A stretch of 64,000 nucleotides of DNA from Geodermatophilus obscurus (GTDB taxonomy: Bacteria > Actinomycetota > Actinomycetes > Mycobacteriales > Geodermatophilaceae): positions 372,001 to 436,000 of the forward strand of contig NZ_FRDM01000001.1 in the NCBI RefSeq assembly GCF_900143215.1, given 5' to 3'. The notes below the pieces were generated by a model that saw only the letters and a list, made by a program, of their open reading frames with translations, searched no databases and was not told the DNA's origin. The translations under genes were made by a program, and so were the position numbers. Shown piece by piece: positions 1 to 8,916 of this stretch; positions within the stretch are counted from its first letter, which is position 1, and each line of letters opens with the position of its first letter.

Positions 1-2
1 CC

Positions 3-404
3 TTCTCCGCCGTGATGGACAACAGGCACCGGACGTCGACGCGGGGCGGGATCCTGAAAGCGGAGGCGGTGCTGCTGTGCGCTCGGGCGCTCGTCGCGGC
101 TGGCGTGGAGTCGGCGGCCGACCTTCGCGGCGCCGTCGAGCCCACGACCTCAGCCGGCGAACGGGCTTGGCGCGCCGTCCCCGGCCAAGGGTCAGGCATC
201 TCGTGGCGCTACCTCCGGCTGCTCGCCGGCGTGCAAGAAGTGAAGCCCGACCGGATGATCACTCGATTCGTCGAGCGCGCCATCGGGCGGCCCCCAACGC
301 CGACCGAGGCGGCGGCTCTGGTCACGGCCGTCGCCGCCAGGCTGGACGTCGACCTCCGCGGCTTGGATCACCGCATCTGGCGGTTCCAGAGCGGACGCGG
401 TTAG
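3..404 (+). CDS. Partial helix-hairpin-helix (endonuclease III-like) protein, C-terminal part
   Basis: The frame is open to the left window edge, so this is probably the C-terminal part of a longer gene. A GTG at 12 or ATG at 15 could also start a 130-residue protein. The segment GSGISWRYLRLLAGVQEVKPDRM followed by an RFV motif resembles the helix-hairpin-helix and following helix of a family of endonuclease III-like proteins that lack obvious catalytic annotation. I see no iron-sulfur cysteine cluster. It ends 166 bases before the EcsC-like gene and is not obviously in the same operon. The function is unknown; a DNA-binding role is inference from the fold alone. Confidence 0.5.
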   Translation, partial: FSAVMDNRHRTSTRGGILKAEAVLLCARALVAAGVESAADLRGAVEPTTSAGERAWRAVPGQGSGISWRYLRLLAGVQEVKPDRMITRFVERAIGRPPTPTEAAALVTAVAARLDVDLRGLDHRIWRFQSGRG

Positions 405-570
405 TCGCGTCTCGCCCAGGGCGCCGCACTGGACGCGTCCCACGGCTGCCGGCGAGGCGTCTGGGACGGCAGTGAGAGGGGTCGATTCCTGCGGTGGCGT
501 CGGCGCCACGGTCCCGTGGGTCCCGCCGCCGGTGACGAACCATGGCGTCACTGACACGGGAGGAAGAACG

Positions 571-1272
571 ATGCAGCTGATCCGCAGAAGCGAGGTGGTC
601 GAGGACCGCACCGCCGAGCAGCCGGTGGGCGAGGTCGTCCCGGCCGAGGACAACCGGAAGGTGGCCGAGCTCGCGGAGAAGCTGGTCACGAACATCCTCT
701 CCGTCGGTGTAGATGGCGCCGGCCGGTTCAAGGGCGCCCGCGAGATCGCCGAGGAGCATCGGGCGCACCACGTCGACGTCGAGGTGGCCGTCGCGAAGGT
801 CATCGCCACGCATGCACGGGTCGTCACGGCAACGGGGTTCGCCACCGGGCTCGGCGGCATCGCCTTGCTGCCGGTTGCGATCCCGACCGACGTCGCGACG
901 TTCTACGCCTACGCCGGCCGATGCGCGGCCGCCGTCGCGCACCTCCGCGGGTACGACATCGAGTCCGACGAAGTCCGCAGCGTGGTGCTGCTGTCGCTGC
1001 TGGGTGCGGGGGGTGTGGCCGCGGCGTCCAAGGCCGGCGTCGAGTTGGGCACCAAGACCGCGATGGCCGCCCTCAAGAAGTTGCCCGGCAAGGCACTCAT
1101 CGAGATCAACAAGAAGGTCGGCTTCCGGCTCATCACGAAGACCGGCACCAAGGGAGTCGTCAACCTCGGCAAGCTTGTGCCGTTCGTGGGCGGCGGCGTC
1201 GGCGCGACGGTGAACGCGGTGGGGATGCGCACCGTGGCGACCTACGCGAAGAGCAACTTCCCCACGATCTGA
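571..1272 (+). CDS. EcsC-like protein
   Basis: A 233-residue protein. The ATG at 571 is chosen because GGAGG lies just upstream; a longer frame from 472 has no ribosome binding site. Residues from about 75 onward carry the EcsC-family pattern: a Gly/Ala-rich hydrophobic stretch (GFATGLGGIALLPVAIPTD), the GYDIESDEVR segment, then AALKKLPG, a KVGFRLITK segment and the VPFVGGGVGATVNA motif. EcsC-family proteins are membrane-associated and poorly understood; the Bacillus founder sits with an ABC transporter, but none is seen here. A small gene follows 14 bases downstream and is probably co-transcribed. Confidence 0.75.
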   Translation: MQLIRRSEVVEDRTAEQPVGEVVPAEDNRKVAELAEKLVTNILSVGVDGAGRFKGAREIAEEHRAHHVDVEVAVAKVIATHARVVTATGFATGLGGIALLPVAIPTDVATFYAYAGRCAAAVAHLRGYDIESDEVRSVVLLSLLGAGGVAAASKAGVELGTKTAMAALKKLPGKALIEINKKVGFRLITKTGTKGVVNLGKLVPFVGGGVGATVNAVGMRTVATYAKSNFPTI

Positions 1273-1286
1273 CAAGGAGGTCTGCC

Positions 1287-1496
1287 ATGCCATTCGGCCG
1301 CCGGCGGGAGATAAGCGTTACCGCAGTCCGGTTCTTGCCGTTGCACCGAGCGTCGGACGGAGAGCTCGTCGCATACGGTCGGACTCCGGAGGAGGCAGTC
1401 GAGCGATGGAAGCTGCGGTACAAGCAGCAGCGCTTTAGCCTCCTCCGCGACGTCCCCGACGCGATCGGGTGGGCCGTGCTCAGCCCATTCCTCTAG
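1287..1496 (+). CDS. Small hypothetical protein
   Basis: A 69-residue basic protein starting at an ATG preceded by a good ribosome binding site (AAGGAGG at 1274-1280). It follows the EcsC-like gene by 14 bases, so the two probably share a transcript. No domain is recognised. The stop codon overlaps, on the opposite strand, the stop codon of the IS5 transposase remnant, so its C-terminus may have been altered by that insertion. Confidence 0.5.
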   Translation: MPFGRRREISVTAVRFLPLHRASDGELVAYGRTPEEAVERWKLRYKQQRFSLLRDVPDAIGWAVLSPFL

Positions 1497-1725
1497 GCCC
1501 TGTTTGCAAGGTCGCGCAGCCAGATGTCGATATCGCTGACCTGGACTGTGGCCTCATAGCGGACGGCGAGCTCGTCGTAGCGGGTGGCGAAGCCGCGGTT
1601 CTGTTCGTGCAGGTTGATGCCGCATTCGACGGCATGCCGCTGCCGGTAGCGGCCGGAGTCGAACGCCGGCGCGCGCCCGCCGGCGGAGCCCTTCTTCCGC
1701 CGATTGGCCTGCTGGCCGCGGCAGC
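1493..1725 (-). pseudogene. IS5-family transposase, C-terminal remnant
   Basis: Reading the reverse strand from about 1720 to the TAG at 1493-1495 gives a typical IS5 transposase tail: GRAPAFDSGRYRQRH, then VECGINLHEQNRGFATRYDE, LAVRYEA and a final WLRDLANRA. These match the conserved glutamate helix and C-terminus of the IS5 DDE domain. No N-terminal half, inverted repeat or start codon is present, so this is debris. It separates the EcsC-like pair from the conjugation locus and may mark an old insertion border. Confidence 0.7.
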
Positions 1726-2190
1726 AGCCTCCCTAAATTTAGTCGTCCGCGCCCTCTTCTTCATCAACTCGCGCTCATGCTGACCGGGGACGGTCCACCA
1801 CCGCGGAGAGCACCGCTGCCTGTAGCTGGCCGGTGGCCGTGCAGATGACGGTGATCGAGCGCAGCAAGCAAGTCCTGCCCGGCGCGGATGCCCGCGTGGG
1901 TCAGTCGTGCCTGGTCGCAGCCGGCGCCTCGCTCGAGTCCCCCGTAAGTCTCCGGTAGTCCGGCGGTGCCGACGCCGTCCGTCGTCGCTCGCAGTACAAC
2001 CACGCACCCGGCTAGGCAGGAGACCCCTGTGCGTAGCTGACTGGAGGATTACCGGAGGTCGGAGCGGCACGGTCGGCGCATGCAGCCCACCGCCCCCCGT
2101 CGGGGATCGAGGAGCGGCCGAACGAGCCGCGACGCGCCGTCGTCGTCGTTGGTGATCGCCGGCCCCGTGCGTCCCCAGGGGGACCGGCCC
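1726..2190. other. Intergenic stretch before the conjugation operon
   Basis: About 465 bases with no reading frame I can support on either strand. It lies between the IS5 remnant and the first conjugation gene, so the promoter of the transfer operon is expected here, but no convincing -10/-35 pair was found. No tRNA or attachment-site-like repeat was seen. Confidence 0.4.
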
Positions 2191-3066
2191 ATGACGGTCG
2201 AGGCGATGCGCGCGGCCGTCATCGCGATCCGCGCTGGGATCTTCGACGAGGTCACCGATGACGTCGGCTGCATCCAGGTATTCGACGCGGCGGTCGTCGC
2301 CAGCACATGTCGGCCAGATGCCGGTCCGACGCCATGGGCAGCAGGCGACGTCGGTGGCGACGTCGTCCTGGTCGTTGCCGGTCACGCCGGGGCCGGCGCC
2401 TCGACGGTGGCGTTGGTGGTCGCTGAGGGGCTGGCGGAGCGCCAACGGGTGCAATTGCTCGACTACGCCGAGCCGGTTCAGTCGGGGCTGGCTGCGGCCT
2501 CAACCATCGAGCTGGACACGGACGGCGCCGGGTGGCGACGCGGCCGGCGCGGTCGGCTCGATGTCTTCCGTCGCGCCCTCCGCCCGCACGACGGCGAGCT
2601 TCCGCCGCCCCCGGGGACCGACGATGCTGACCATCTGCTGGTGGTCGACGCCGGCTGGTCGTTGACCCACGCGTGGCTCGGTTCACCGGGTCCTCTCAGC
2701 CGGAACGTAGAGGTCGTCGTCGTCACACGGGTGACGGTGCCTGCCGTTCGGCAGACCGAGCACGTACTGGCCGCCGTCGACGGCAATCCGGTGGTCGCAG
2801 CGGTCGGCCCGGCGCGCTGGCCGCGGGCGGTGCAGGCCAGCTGCGGACCTCGACTGGGTGACCTTCGGTCGCGAGGGCGAGTGGTCCGGGTCCCGGTCGA
2901 CCGGAAACTGGTGACCGCCGGGCTGACCGGTGACCGGCTGTCGAGGCGCTTGACAGCTGCCGGCCGGTCGCTGGCCGCGCTTCTGCTCCCGGCCGGGGGT
3001 CCGCGGCCCCAGCATCAGCGCCGAACGGTGCAGTCCCGGACCGGCCCGGTGGAGCAGACCCGATGA
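2191..3066 (+). CDS. ParA/Ssd-like P-loop protein of the conjugation locus, degenerate Walker A
   Basis: A 291-residue protein. The ATG at 2191 follows AGGGGGA with suitable spacing; an upstream ATG at 2080 is possible. Residues 57-80 read as a beta strand plus a P-loop-like turn (VVLVVAGHAGAGASTVAL), and the rest has the alternating strand-helix layout of ParA/MinD proteins, including LLVVDAGW at the Walker B position. The Walker lysine is replaced (GAGAST), as in Ssd-like septum-site proteins of actinobacteria, so ATP hydrolysis is doubtful. It is the first gene of the transfer operon and overlaps the next by 4 bases. A role in positioning or assembling the transfer apparatus is inference. 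Confidence 0.6.
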   Translation: MTVEAMRAAVIAIRAGIFDEVTDDVGCIQVFDAAVVASTCRPDAGPTPWAAGDVGGDVVLVVAGHAGAGASTVALVVAEGLAERQRVQLLDYAEPVQSGLAAASTIELDTDGAGWRRGRRGRLDVFRRALRPHDGELPPPPGTDDADHLLVVDAGWSLTHAWLGSPGPLSRNVEVVVVTRVTVPAVRQTEHVLAAVDGNPVVAAVGPARWPRAVQASCGPRLGDLRSRGRVVRVPVDRKLVTAGLTGDRLSRRLTAAGRSLAALLLPAGGPRPQHQRRTVQSRTGPVEQTR

Positions 3067-3446
3067 CGAGCGGGCGCCGATCCGCGCCTACGGCGCTACG
3101 GGCGACCTCGACCGTCGCGCTCGTCCTCGCCGGGGTGCTGGTGCTGGGCGCCGGGCCGGCGTCTGCGGCGACGATGGAGATCGCGGCGGCGGTCTGCCCG
3201 GAGGCCCCGCCGGGGATGCAGACCTTCGCCGATGACGTGACCGCGTGGGTGAAGTGGGGCGTGCTGGCGCTGATCGGCATCGGCGCAGTGATGTCGCTCG
3301 GGTCGATCCTGGTCGGGCGGATCTTCTCCCATCCGCACGCGTCCCGGTATGGGGCGATGGGCGTCGCGGTGGTGGTGATGGTGGCCATCACGTACACGGT
3401 GATCCTGACCATCCTCGACTCGATCACCGGCAGCGGGTGCACCTGA
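3063..3446 (+). CDS. Small membrane protein of the conjugation locus (pilin/VirB2-like position)
   Basis: A 127-residue protein with an N-terminal signal segment ending at an ASA-A site (around residues 34-36), a periplasm-like stretch with one cysteine, and two hydrophobic helices (about residues 62-80 and 97-115). Size and layout resemble VirB2/TrbC-type subunits of type IV secretion systems, although no sequence signature proves it. It overlaps the ParA-like gene upstream (ATGA) and the anchor protein downstream by one base, so it belongs to the same operon. Confidence 0.6.
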   Translation: MTSGRRSAPTALRATSTVALVLAGVLVLGAGPASAATMEIAAAVCPEAPPGMQTFADDVTAWVKWGVLALIGIGAVMSLGSILVGRIFSHPHASRYGAMGVAVVVMVAITYTVILTILDSITGSGCT

Positions 3447-4255
3447 TGAACCGCCGTCAGAGGCATCAGGGGAGCGGCACCGCGGAGTGGGGCCCGGCTC
3501 GGCTGCTGACGCTTCTCGTAGTCAGCGCGCTGGTGGAGCTGGGGGTTCTGGGCGGACTGGTACTCGCCGCCATCGCAACGCTCACCGGCGACGAACCCGG
3601 CCCAACGGACACCGCACCGCCGGCCGCGGCCCCGGCGACGGAGATGTCACGGCAGGATGCGCTGGCCTCCGCTCCCATGCCGCCCGCCGAGCCGGACGCC
3701 GCGCTGCCCGGCCCGCTGGCGACCGAGGCCGCCGGCGTGATCGAGCTGCCACGGCCCACCGGCGTCGGTCCGGCAGACGTGCCCACCGGCTTCCCGCACA
3801 CTCCCGCGGGGGCGCTGGCGCAGCTGGCGGCGATCGATGTGACCGCGATGGAGAGCGGATCGGTCGACGGCGTGCGCCAGGTCATCGCCGAGTGGGTCGC
3901 GCCGGGCGGCCCCACCCCCGAGACGTGGTCGGGCGTCAACGGGATGGCGCGCCTGCTCTCGGCGGCCGGCCTGTCGAGCCCCGGGTCGCCGCAGCTGGCC
4001 ATGGTGGTCCGCCCGCTGATGGGGTTGGTCAAGGGCACGGTGGGCCCGGACTTCGCGGTGGTGTGCGTGGACTTCGAGTTCACCGTCACCGTGGAACAGA
4101 CCTCTCGGATTGCGATCGCCGACTGCCAGCGCATGGTTTGGACCGGCGACCGGTGGCTGATCGGGCCCGGGCCGGAGCCAGCCCCTGCGCCGTCAGTCTG
4201 GCCGGGAACCGAGGCCGCGGTCGCGGCCGGCTACCGGGAGTTGCGCTATGTCTAG
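3446..4255 (+). CDS. Membrane-anchored conjugation protein, VirB8/TcpC-like
   Basis: A 269-residue protein with a short cytoplasmic N-terminus, one transmembrane helix (about residues 19-42), a Pro/Ala-rich linker, and a soluble domain from about residue 120. The soluble part ends in strands such as FAVVCVDFEFTVTV and RMVWTGDRWLIGPG, the pattern of an NTF2-like fold, as in VirB8 and the Gram-positive TcpC scaffold protein. Position between a small membrane protein and a VirB6-like protein supports a role in the transfer channel. The ATG overlaps the previous stop. Assignment rests on topology and context, not on a diagnostic motif. Confidence 0.55.
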   Translation: MNRRQRHQGSGTAEWGPARLLTLLVVSALVELGVLGGLVLAAIATLTGDEPGPTDTAPPAAAPATEMSRQDALASAPMPPAEPDAALPGPLATEAAGVIELPRPTGVGPADVPTGFPHTPAGALAQLAAIDVTAMESGSVDGVRQVIAEWVAPGGPTPETWSGVNGMARLLSAAGLSSPGSPQLAMVVRPLMGLVKGTVGPDFAVVCVDFEFTVTVEQTSRIAIADCQRMVWTGDRWLIGPGPEPAPAPSVWPGTEAAVAAGYRELRYV

Positions 4256-5900
4256 GCGCTCCCTCGAAGGGCGTGGCGGACCGATGCCGCCGCGTGTGCT
4301 GGTCGTTGTCTTCACCCTGACCGCACTCGTCTGGGTGGTCACTGCCTCCCCGGCGTCGGCCGACTCCACGGTGCTGGCCTTTCCGGCGGAGCCGGCCGCC
4401 GACGACGGGGTGCTGTCGTGCCCGCCGCTCAATCCGTTCTGCGTGCTCGGCGAGGCCGCCGGCGCCGTGGTCGCCGATGTGTGGATCAGCGCCATGTTGT
4501 CGCTGTGGGGGGCCGGGCTGTGGCTGCTGGGCCTGGCCTTCTCGGTCATCGACGTACTCGCCACGCCCGACCTGTCCGCCGACGGCCCGCTGGCCGGGGT
4601 CTATCCGGTGACCTTCGGGATCGGCGCCACCGTCGCGGCACTGATGGCGATGCTGCAGCTCGGTGTGGCAGCGGTGCGCCGGGATGGGCAAACCCTCGGG
4701 CGGTTGCTGGTCGGGCTGGTGCAGTTCGGGCTGGTCTGGGCCGGCTACGTCGCCGTGGCGGCGCTGCTGGTCACCGGCGTCTCCGGGCTGACCACCGCCC
4801 TGCTGCGCAGCCTGCTGGGCATCGACACGATGGCCGCCTTCGACCCCTCGATCAGCGTGGGCCGCGACCTGGTCGACGGCACGGTCGCCACCGTCCTCGG
4901 TGTCTCCTCGATCTTTCTGCTCGTGCCGGCCAGCGTCGGCTACCTGCTGCTGATGCTGGTCCGCGAGGCGGCGCTGATCGTGCTGACCGCGACCTCGGCC
5001 ATCTCGGCCGGCGGGCTGCTGGCGCAGACCTCGAGCGCCTGGTTCTGGCGCAGCCTGCGCTGGTTCCTGGCCGCGCTGCTGGTCTCCCCGGTGGCCGTGC
5101 TCGTCCTCGGCGTCGGGGTGACCGTCACCGAGGGCATCGTCACCGGCGCCGAGGAAACCAGCACCGAGGCCGCGGTCGGCATGGCGGTGGTCGGCTGCCT
5201 GCTGATCCTGCTCGGCGCGATCTGCCCGCTGGCGCTGTTCCGGCTCCTGGCCTTCGTCGACCCCGGCACGTCCAGCGGGGCGGCGCTGCGCTCCTCGTTG
5301 GCCGCCTCCGGCGGGATCATGGGCGCGCTGGGCAACCTAGGCGGTGCAGGTGGTCGGGGCGCGGCGGTCGCAGCTGCCGCTGGCTCCGGTGGCGTGGCCG
5401 CTTCCGGCGCGGCGGCGCAGCTGACCGGGGACCGCGCGCAGGGCGAGTCGACCGCAGACACCGCGACCAGTGGACGCTTCGCCGGCGCGCTGCATACGCT
5501 CACCGCCGGCACCGCCACGGCCGGTCGGCTGGCCGCCGGGGTGGCCGCCTCGGCCGCCGACGTGCTCTCCGGCGCCGGCGTCGGCCACTCCGCGCCCTAC
5601 TACGGGCAGCCGGCATCGAACGGGGCTTCTCCGGGCGGTCGGGGGTCCGGCTCGGGGGTGCCGCGGACGTCCCGGCTCGGACGGCCGACCCGCCAGGAAG
5701 ACGGCGCCCGCCCCTCGCCCTCGGGTCCCAGGGGACCGAATCCGCATGGCAGCGCCGTCGAGGGTGACGACGGCCCGGTCGCCGTGGCCTGGCCCGCGCA
5801 GCAGATCGACGGCACGGCACCCGGCGAGTTCGGCGGGGTCGATCCGCCGGCTCCTCGGGGGCCGCGGGCCGAGGACGACGGCGACGGCGGTGTGCGGTGA
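4248..5900 (+). CDS. VirB6/TrbL-like polytopic conjugation channel protein
   Basis: A 550-residue protein with an N-terminal signal segment (cleavage after SPASA, about residue 38), then roughly seven hydrophobic helices between residues 75 and 340, and a long Gly/Ala/Ser/Pro-rich hydrophilic tail. This is the architecture of VirB6/TrbL inner-membrane channel proteins of type IV secretion systems. It overlaps the upstream anchor gene by 8 bases and the downstream SCO6880 gene by 4. The low-complexity tail (residues 350-550) probably lies in the cytoplasm or cell wall; its role is unknown. Confidence 0.75.
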   Translation: MSRRSLEGRGGPMPPRVLVVVFTLTALVWVVTASPASADSTVLAFPAEPAADDGVLSCPPLNPFCVLGEAAGAVVADVWISAMLSLWGAGLWLLGLAFSVIDVLATPDLSADGPLAGVYPVTFGIGATVAALMAMLQLGVAAVRRDGQTLGRLLVGLVQFGLVWAGYVAVAALLVTGVSGLTTALLRSLLGIDTMAAFDPSISVGRDLVDGTVATVLGVSSIFLLVPASVGYLLLMLVREAALIVLTATSAISAGGLLAQTSSAWFWRSLRWFLAALLVSPVAVLVLGVGVTVTEGIVTGAEETSTEAAVGMAVVGCLLILLGAICPLALFRLLAFVDPGTSSGAALRSSLAASGGIMGALGNLGGAGGRGAAVAAAAGSGGVAASGAAAQLTGDRAQGESTADTATSGRFAGALHTLTAGTATAGRLAAGVAASAADVLSGAGVGHSAPYYGQPASNGASPGGRGSGSGVPRTSRLGRPTRQEDGARPSPSGPRGPNPHGSAVEGDDGPVAVAWPAQQIDGTAPGEFGGVDPPAPRGPRAEDDGDGGVR

Positions 5901-7411
5901 GCGCCGCCCGCTACGGCGACTACGCCAAGGACGTCTCCGGCTGGTTCCTCGGGATGACCGGCGCCCAGCTGGGTCTGGTGACCCTCGCCGGGGTGCCGGC
6001 GCTGCTGGCCCTGAACGCGCAGGCCTGGGGCCTGTTCATCGTCTGGTTACCGGTGTGGGCGCTGCTGGCCGTCGTGCTGCTGCTGCCCGTCCGGGGCCGC
6101 TCGGCCGGCCGCTGGCTGATCGACCTGTTCCTGCACGCGATCGGAGCACTCATGGGGTGGACGGTGTTCGGCTCCCGGGCCGCGGCAGGAGCTACCGAGG
6201 ACATGACCGAGGCGGACCTGCCCGGGGTGCTGGCCGGTATCCGCACGCACGACGGGCCGCCGTTTGGGCCCCTGTTCACCCGGCCGGCCATCGTGCAGAA
6301 CTGCGCCGCGCGGACGTGGGCGGCCGTGGCGCGGATCGCCCATCCCGGTATCGGACTGGCCGAGCCGGACGAGCGCAACCGGATGGGCGCAGGCCTGGCC
6401 GAGCTGTGCGAACTGGCCGCGCGCACCGAGCTGGTCGACGTCCTGGCCCTCCAGGTGCGCACCGTGCCCGACGACGGCACCGAGCGCGCCGCCTGGGAGC
6501 GCGCCCACACCCGCACCGACGCCGCACCCCTGGCCGCCCGGGTGAACGCGCTGCTGGGCGCCACCCTCACCCCGGCCGCGGTGCGCACCGAGACTTACGT
6601 CACCATCGTCGTCGGGGAGGGCCGGATCGCCCGCGCGGCCCGAGAGGCCGGCGGCGGGGTGGACGGCCGAGCCCGCGTGCTGCACGGCGTGATGGGCGAG
6701 GTCGAGGCCGCGCTCCGCGGATCGGTCGGCTGCACCGCGGTGACCTGGCTGGACTCCGCCGGCCTCGCCGCCGCGGTCCGCACCGGCTTCGCTCCCGGCG
6801 ACCGCGGCCAGCTGGTCGCCGCCGACCTGGCCGCCGCCGACGGTGGCGCGCTGGCGACCGGGGTACCGATGGCCGCCGCCGGGCCCACCCAGGCCAGGGC
6901 CGAGGTGCGGCACTACGGGCACGACGCGTGGGCGTCGGTGACCGACACGGTCCTGCTGCCCGACTCCGGCGCGGTGCTCGGCGCGCTAGCTCCGGTGCTG
7001 GTGCCGACGGTGGCGGGGGAGCGGCGCTGCCTGACGGTGTTCCTCGCCCCGTTGCCGCTGGACCGGGCCACCCGGTTGGTCGGCCGGGAGGACATGAGCG
7101 CCACCACCGGCAACGAGCTGCGCGCCCGGATGGGCTTTCGGCAGCGGGCCCGGCAGCGCCGCGACACCGAGCGGATCGGCGCCGCCGACGAGAAGCTCGC
7201 CGCCGGCCGCGCCCTGGTCCGCCCCGCCGTCGCCGCCTGCGTCACCGTGCCCGCCACTTGGCCGGTGGCCGAGCACGGCCGGCGGCTGGACGCCTCCATC
7301 CGCGCCGCCGGCTACGTGCCGCTGCGACTGGACCTGGCGCAGGACTCCGGCTTCGCCGCCGCCGCCATCCCGCTGGGCGTCGGGCTGCCCGACCGGCGGA
7401 GTCGGCGGTGA
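5897..7411 (+). CDS. SCO6880-family type IV secretion protein
   Basis: A 504-residue protein beginning at a GTG that overlaps the preceding stop. Two transmembrane helices lie near the N-terminus (about residues 20-42 and 46-66), as in PrgI-like proteins. The soluble region resembles the N-terminal part of VirB4 that precedes its ATPase domain. This matches the SCO6880 family of actinobacterial conjugative elements, in which the VirB4 N-terminal region is a separate protein next to the ATPase. No P-loop is present. It overlaps the VirB4-like ATPase gene by 4 bases, so the two products very likely work as a unit. Confidence 0.75.
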   Translation: MSAARYGDYAKDVSGWFLGMTGAQLGLVTLAGVPALLALNAQAWGLFIVWLPVWALLAVVLLLPVRGRSAGRWLIDLFLHAIGALMGWTVFGSRAAAGATEDMTEADLPGVLAGIRTHDGPPFGPLFTRPAIVQNCAARTWAAVARIAHPGIGLAEPDERNRMGAGLAELCELAARTELVDVLALQVRTVPDDGTERAAWERAHTRTDAAPLAARVNALLGATLTPAAVRTETYVTIVVGEGRIARAAREAGGGVDGRARVLHGVMGEVEAALRGSVGCTAVTWLDSAGLAAAVRTGFAPGDRGQLVAADLAAADGGALATGVPMAAAGPTQARAEVRHYGHDAWASVTDTVLLPDSGAVLGALAPVLVPTVAGERRCLTVFLAPLPLDRATRLVGREDMSATTGNELRARMGFRQRARQRRDTERIGAADEKLAAGRALVRPAVAACVTVPATWPVAEHGRRLDASIRAAGYVPLRLDLAQDSGFAAAAIPLGVGLPDRRSRR

Positions 7412-8916
7412 GCCGCCGCGGCTCCCGCCGGGGCCGGGACGTCGCCGTCCTGCTCGACGACTTCGGCCACCGGCTGCCCGCCGTCCCCGCCGCCGAGACG
7501 GCGCGACGGGAGCGCGGCCCGTTCACCACCCTGGTGCCCCGCCGCGGACCGCGCGGACGCGGCCGGGGCCGCGCGACGGCACCGGCGCCTCTCTCGGTGT
7601 GGCGGATGACCTCGGAGCAGACCCCGGTGGTGTGGCCGCTGATCGCCACCAGCGGCCTGCCGCCCACGGGTGCGCAGATGGGACTGGACCTGCTCTCGGG
7701 CGGGGCCTTCTACTGCGATCCGGTCGGCTGGGTGACCGACGACGACATCCCGGTCACCAATCCCAACGTCGTCGTCTTCGGCAAGCCCGGCCGCGGCAAG
7801 TCGGCGACGGTCAAGGCCTTCGCGCTGCGGATGCTCGGCTACGGCTACCGCACCCTGGTCCTGGGCGACACCAAGGACGAGTACGAACCTCTCTGCAGAG
7901 CACTCGGTGTCGAGCCGTTCGTCATCGGTCACGGCCTGCCGGCCCGGGTCAACCCGTTGGCCTTCGGCCCGCTCGGGCACGGCTGGGACCGGCTGGACGC
8001 CGCCGAGGCCCGGCGCCGCGAGGCGCTCGTGTTCGCCCGCTGGCTGGTGCTGCTGCGCGGCCTGGTCGGCTCCCAGGCGGTGCCGTTCGGCCCGGTGGAG
8101 GAGACCGCCGTGGGGGAGGCGCTGCGGCTGCTCACCGGCTACCGCGCCGGCGCCACCCGGCTGAGCGAGCCCACCGTGCCGCGGCTGTGGCACGCGCTCG
8201 ACGAGCCCACCGAGGAGCTGGTCACCGGCTGCCGCTATGCCGACCGACGACACTTCCTCGACGCCACCCGCACCCTGCGCGACGCCCTCGGCTCCCTCGT
8301 CAAGGGCTCCCTGGCCGGGCTGTTCGACGACCACACCACCATCGCCGTGGACTGGCGCGCCCCCATCCAGTCGCTGTCCCTGTCCCGCCTGGAACCGCTC
8401 GGCGACCAGGCCGTCGGCATCGCACTGACCTGCCTGAACTCCTGGGGGCAGGCGATGCGGGAGATCGCCGACCGCGGCGACCTGCGCATCGTCGTCCGCG
8501 ACGAGACCTGGCGGCAGATGCGCCTCGGGGCCGAGGCGATGAAGAGCCTGGACGCGAACCTGCGCCTGTCCCGCCGCGACGCCGACGTACAGATCCTGCT
8601 GGCCCACAAGCCCTCGGACATGCTCACCGCCGGAGACGCGACCTCGCAGGCGGTCGCCATCGCCCGCGACCTGCTGCACCTGTGTGACGTCAAGGTGCTG
8701 CACGGCCAGGATCAGGCCGTTGGCGACGAGCTCGGCAGCCTGCTTGGCCTGACACCCATCGCGCAACGGGTGGTCACCGGCTGGGCGGTCGCCGGCAAGG
8801 GCCGAGCGCTGTGGCTGGTCGGGGACCGGGCGTTCAAGGTGCAGACCGTCCTCACCGAGCCCGAGCTACGCCTGACCTACACCAACGAGGCCCTCACTGC
8901 CGGGCGGCCGGCGTGA
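7408..8916 (+). CDS. VirB4-like conjugation ATPase
   Basis: A 502-residue P-loop ATPase. The GTG at 7408 overlaps the previous stop; the first 60 residues are Arg/Pro-rich. Walker A is GKPGRGKS at residues 125-132, followed by the LVLGDTKDEYEPL strand. The RIVVRDETWRQM segment occupies the Walker B position of VirB4/TraC proteins, and DVQILLAHKPSDM matches their sensor region. VirB4 ATPases power pilus or channel assembly and substrate transfer at the inner membrane. The usual VirB4 N-terminal domain is missing and is supplied by the preceding SCO6880 gene. The downstream hydrolase gene overlaps by 4 bases. Confidence 0.88.
   Translation: MSRRGSRRGRDVAVLLDDFGHRLPAVPAAETARRERGPFTTLVPRRGPRGRGRGRATAPAPLSVWRMTSEQTPVVWPLIATSGLPPTGAQMGLDLLSGGAFYCDPVGWVTDDDIPVTNPNVVVFGKPGRGKSATVKAFALRMLGYGYRTLVLGDTKDEYEPLCRALGVEPFVIGHGLPARVNPLAFGPLGHGWDRLDAAEARRREALVFARWLVLLRGLVGSQAVPFGPVEETAVGEALRLLTGYRAGATRLSEPTVPRLWHALDEPTEELVTGCRYADRRHFLDATRTLRDALGSLVKGSLAGLFDDHTTIAVDWRAPIQSLSLSRLEPLGDQAVGIALTCLNSWGQAMREIADRGDLRIVVRDETWRQMRLGAEAMKSLDANLRLSRRDADVQILLAHKPSDMLTAGDATSQAVAIARDLLHLCDVKVLHGQDQAVGDELGSLLGLTPIAQRVVTGWAVAGKGRALWLVGDRAFKVQTVLTEPELRLTYTNEALTAGRPA

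Noticed and set aside
322-1293. Long reverse-strand frame opposite the EcsC-like gene
   Set aside because: It is a high-GC shadow of a gene with a better start and family match on the forward strand; it is low in complexity and Arg/Asp-rich.
1726-2190. Search for an integration site or tRNA end at the left border of the conjugation genes
   Set aside because: No tRNA-like sequence, and no direct repeat shared with the right side was found by eye.
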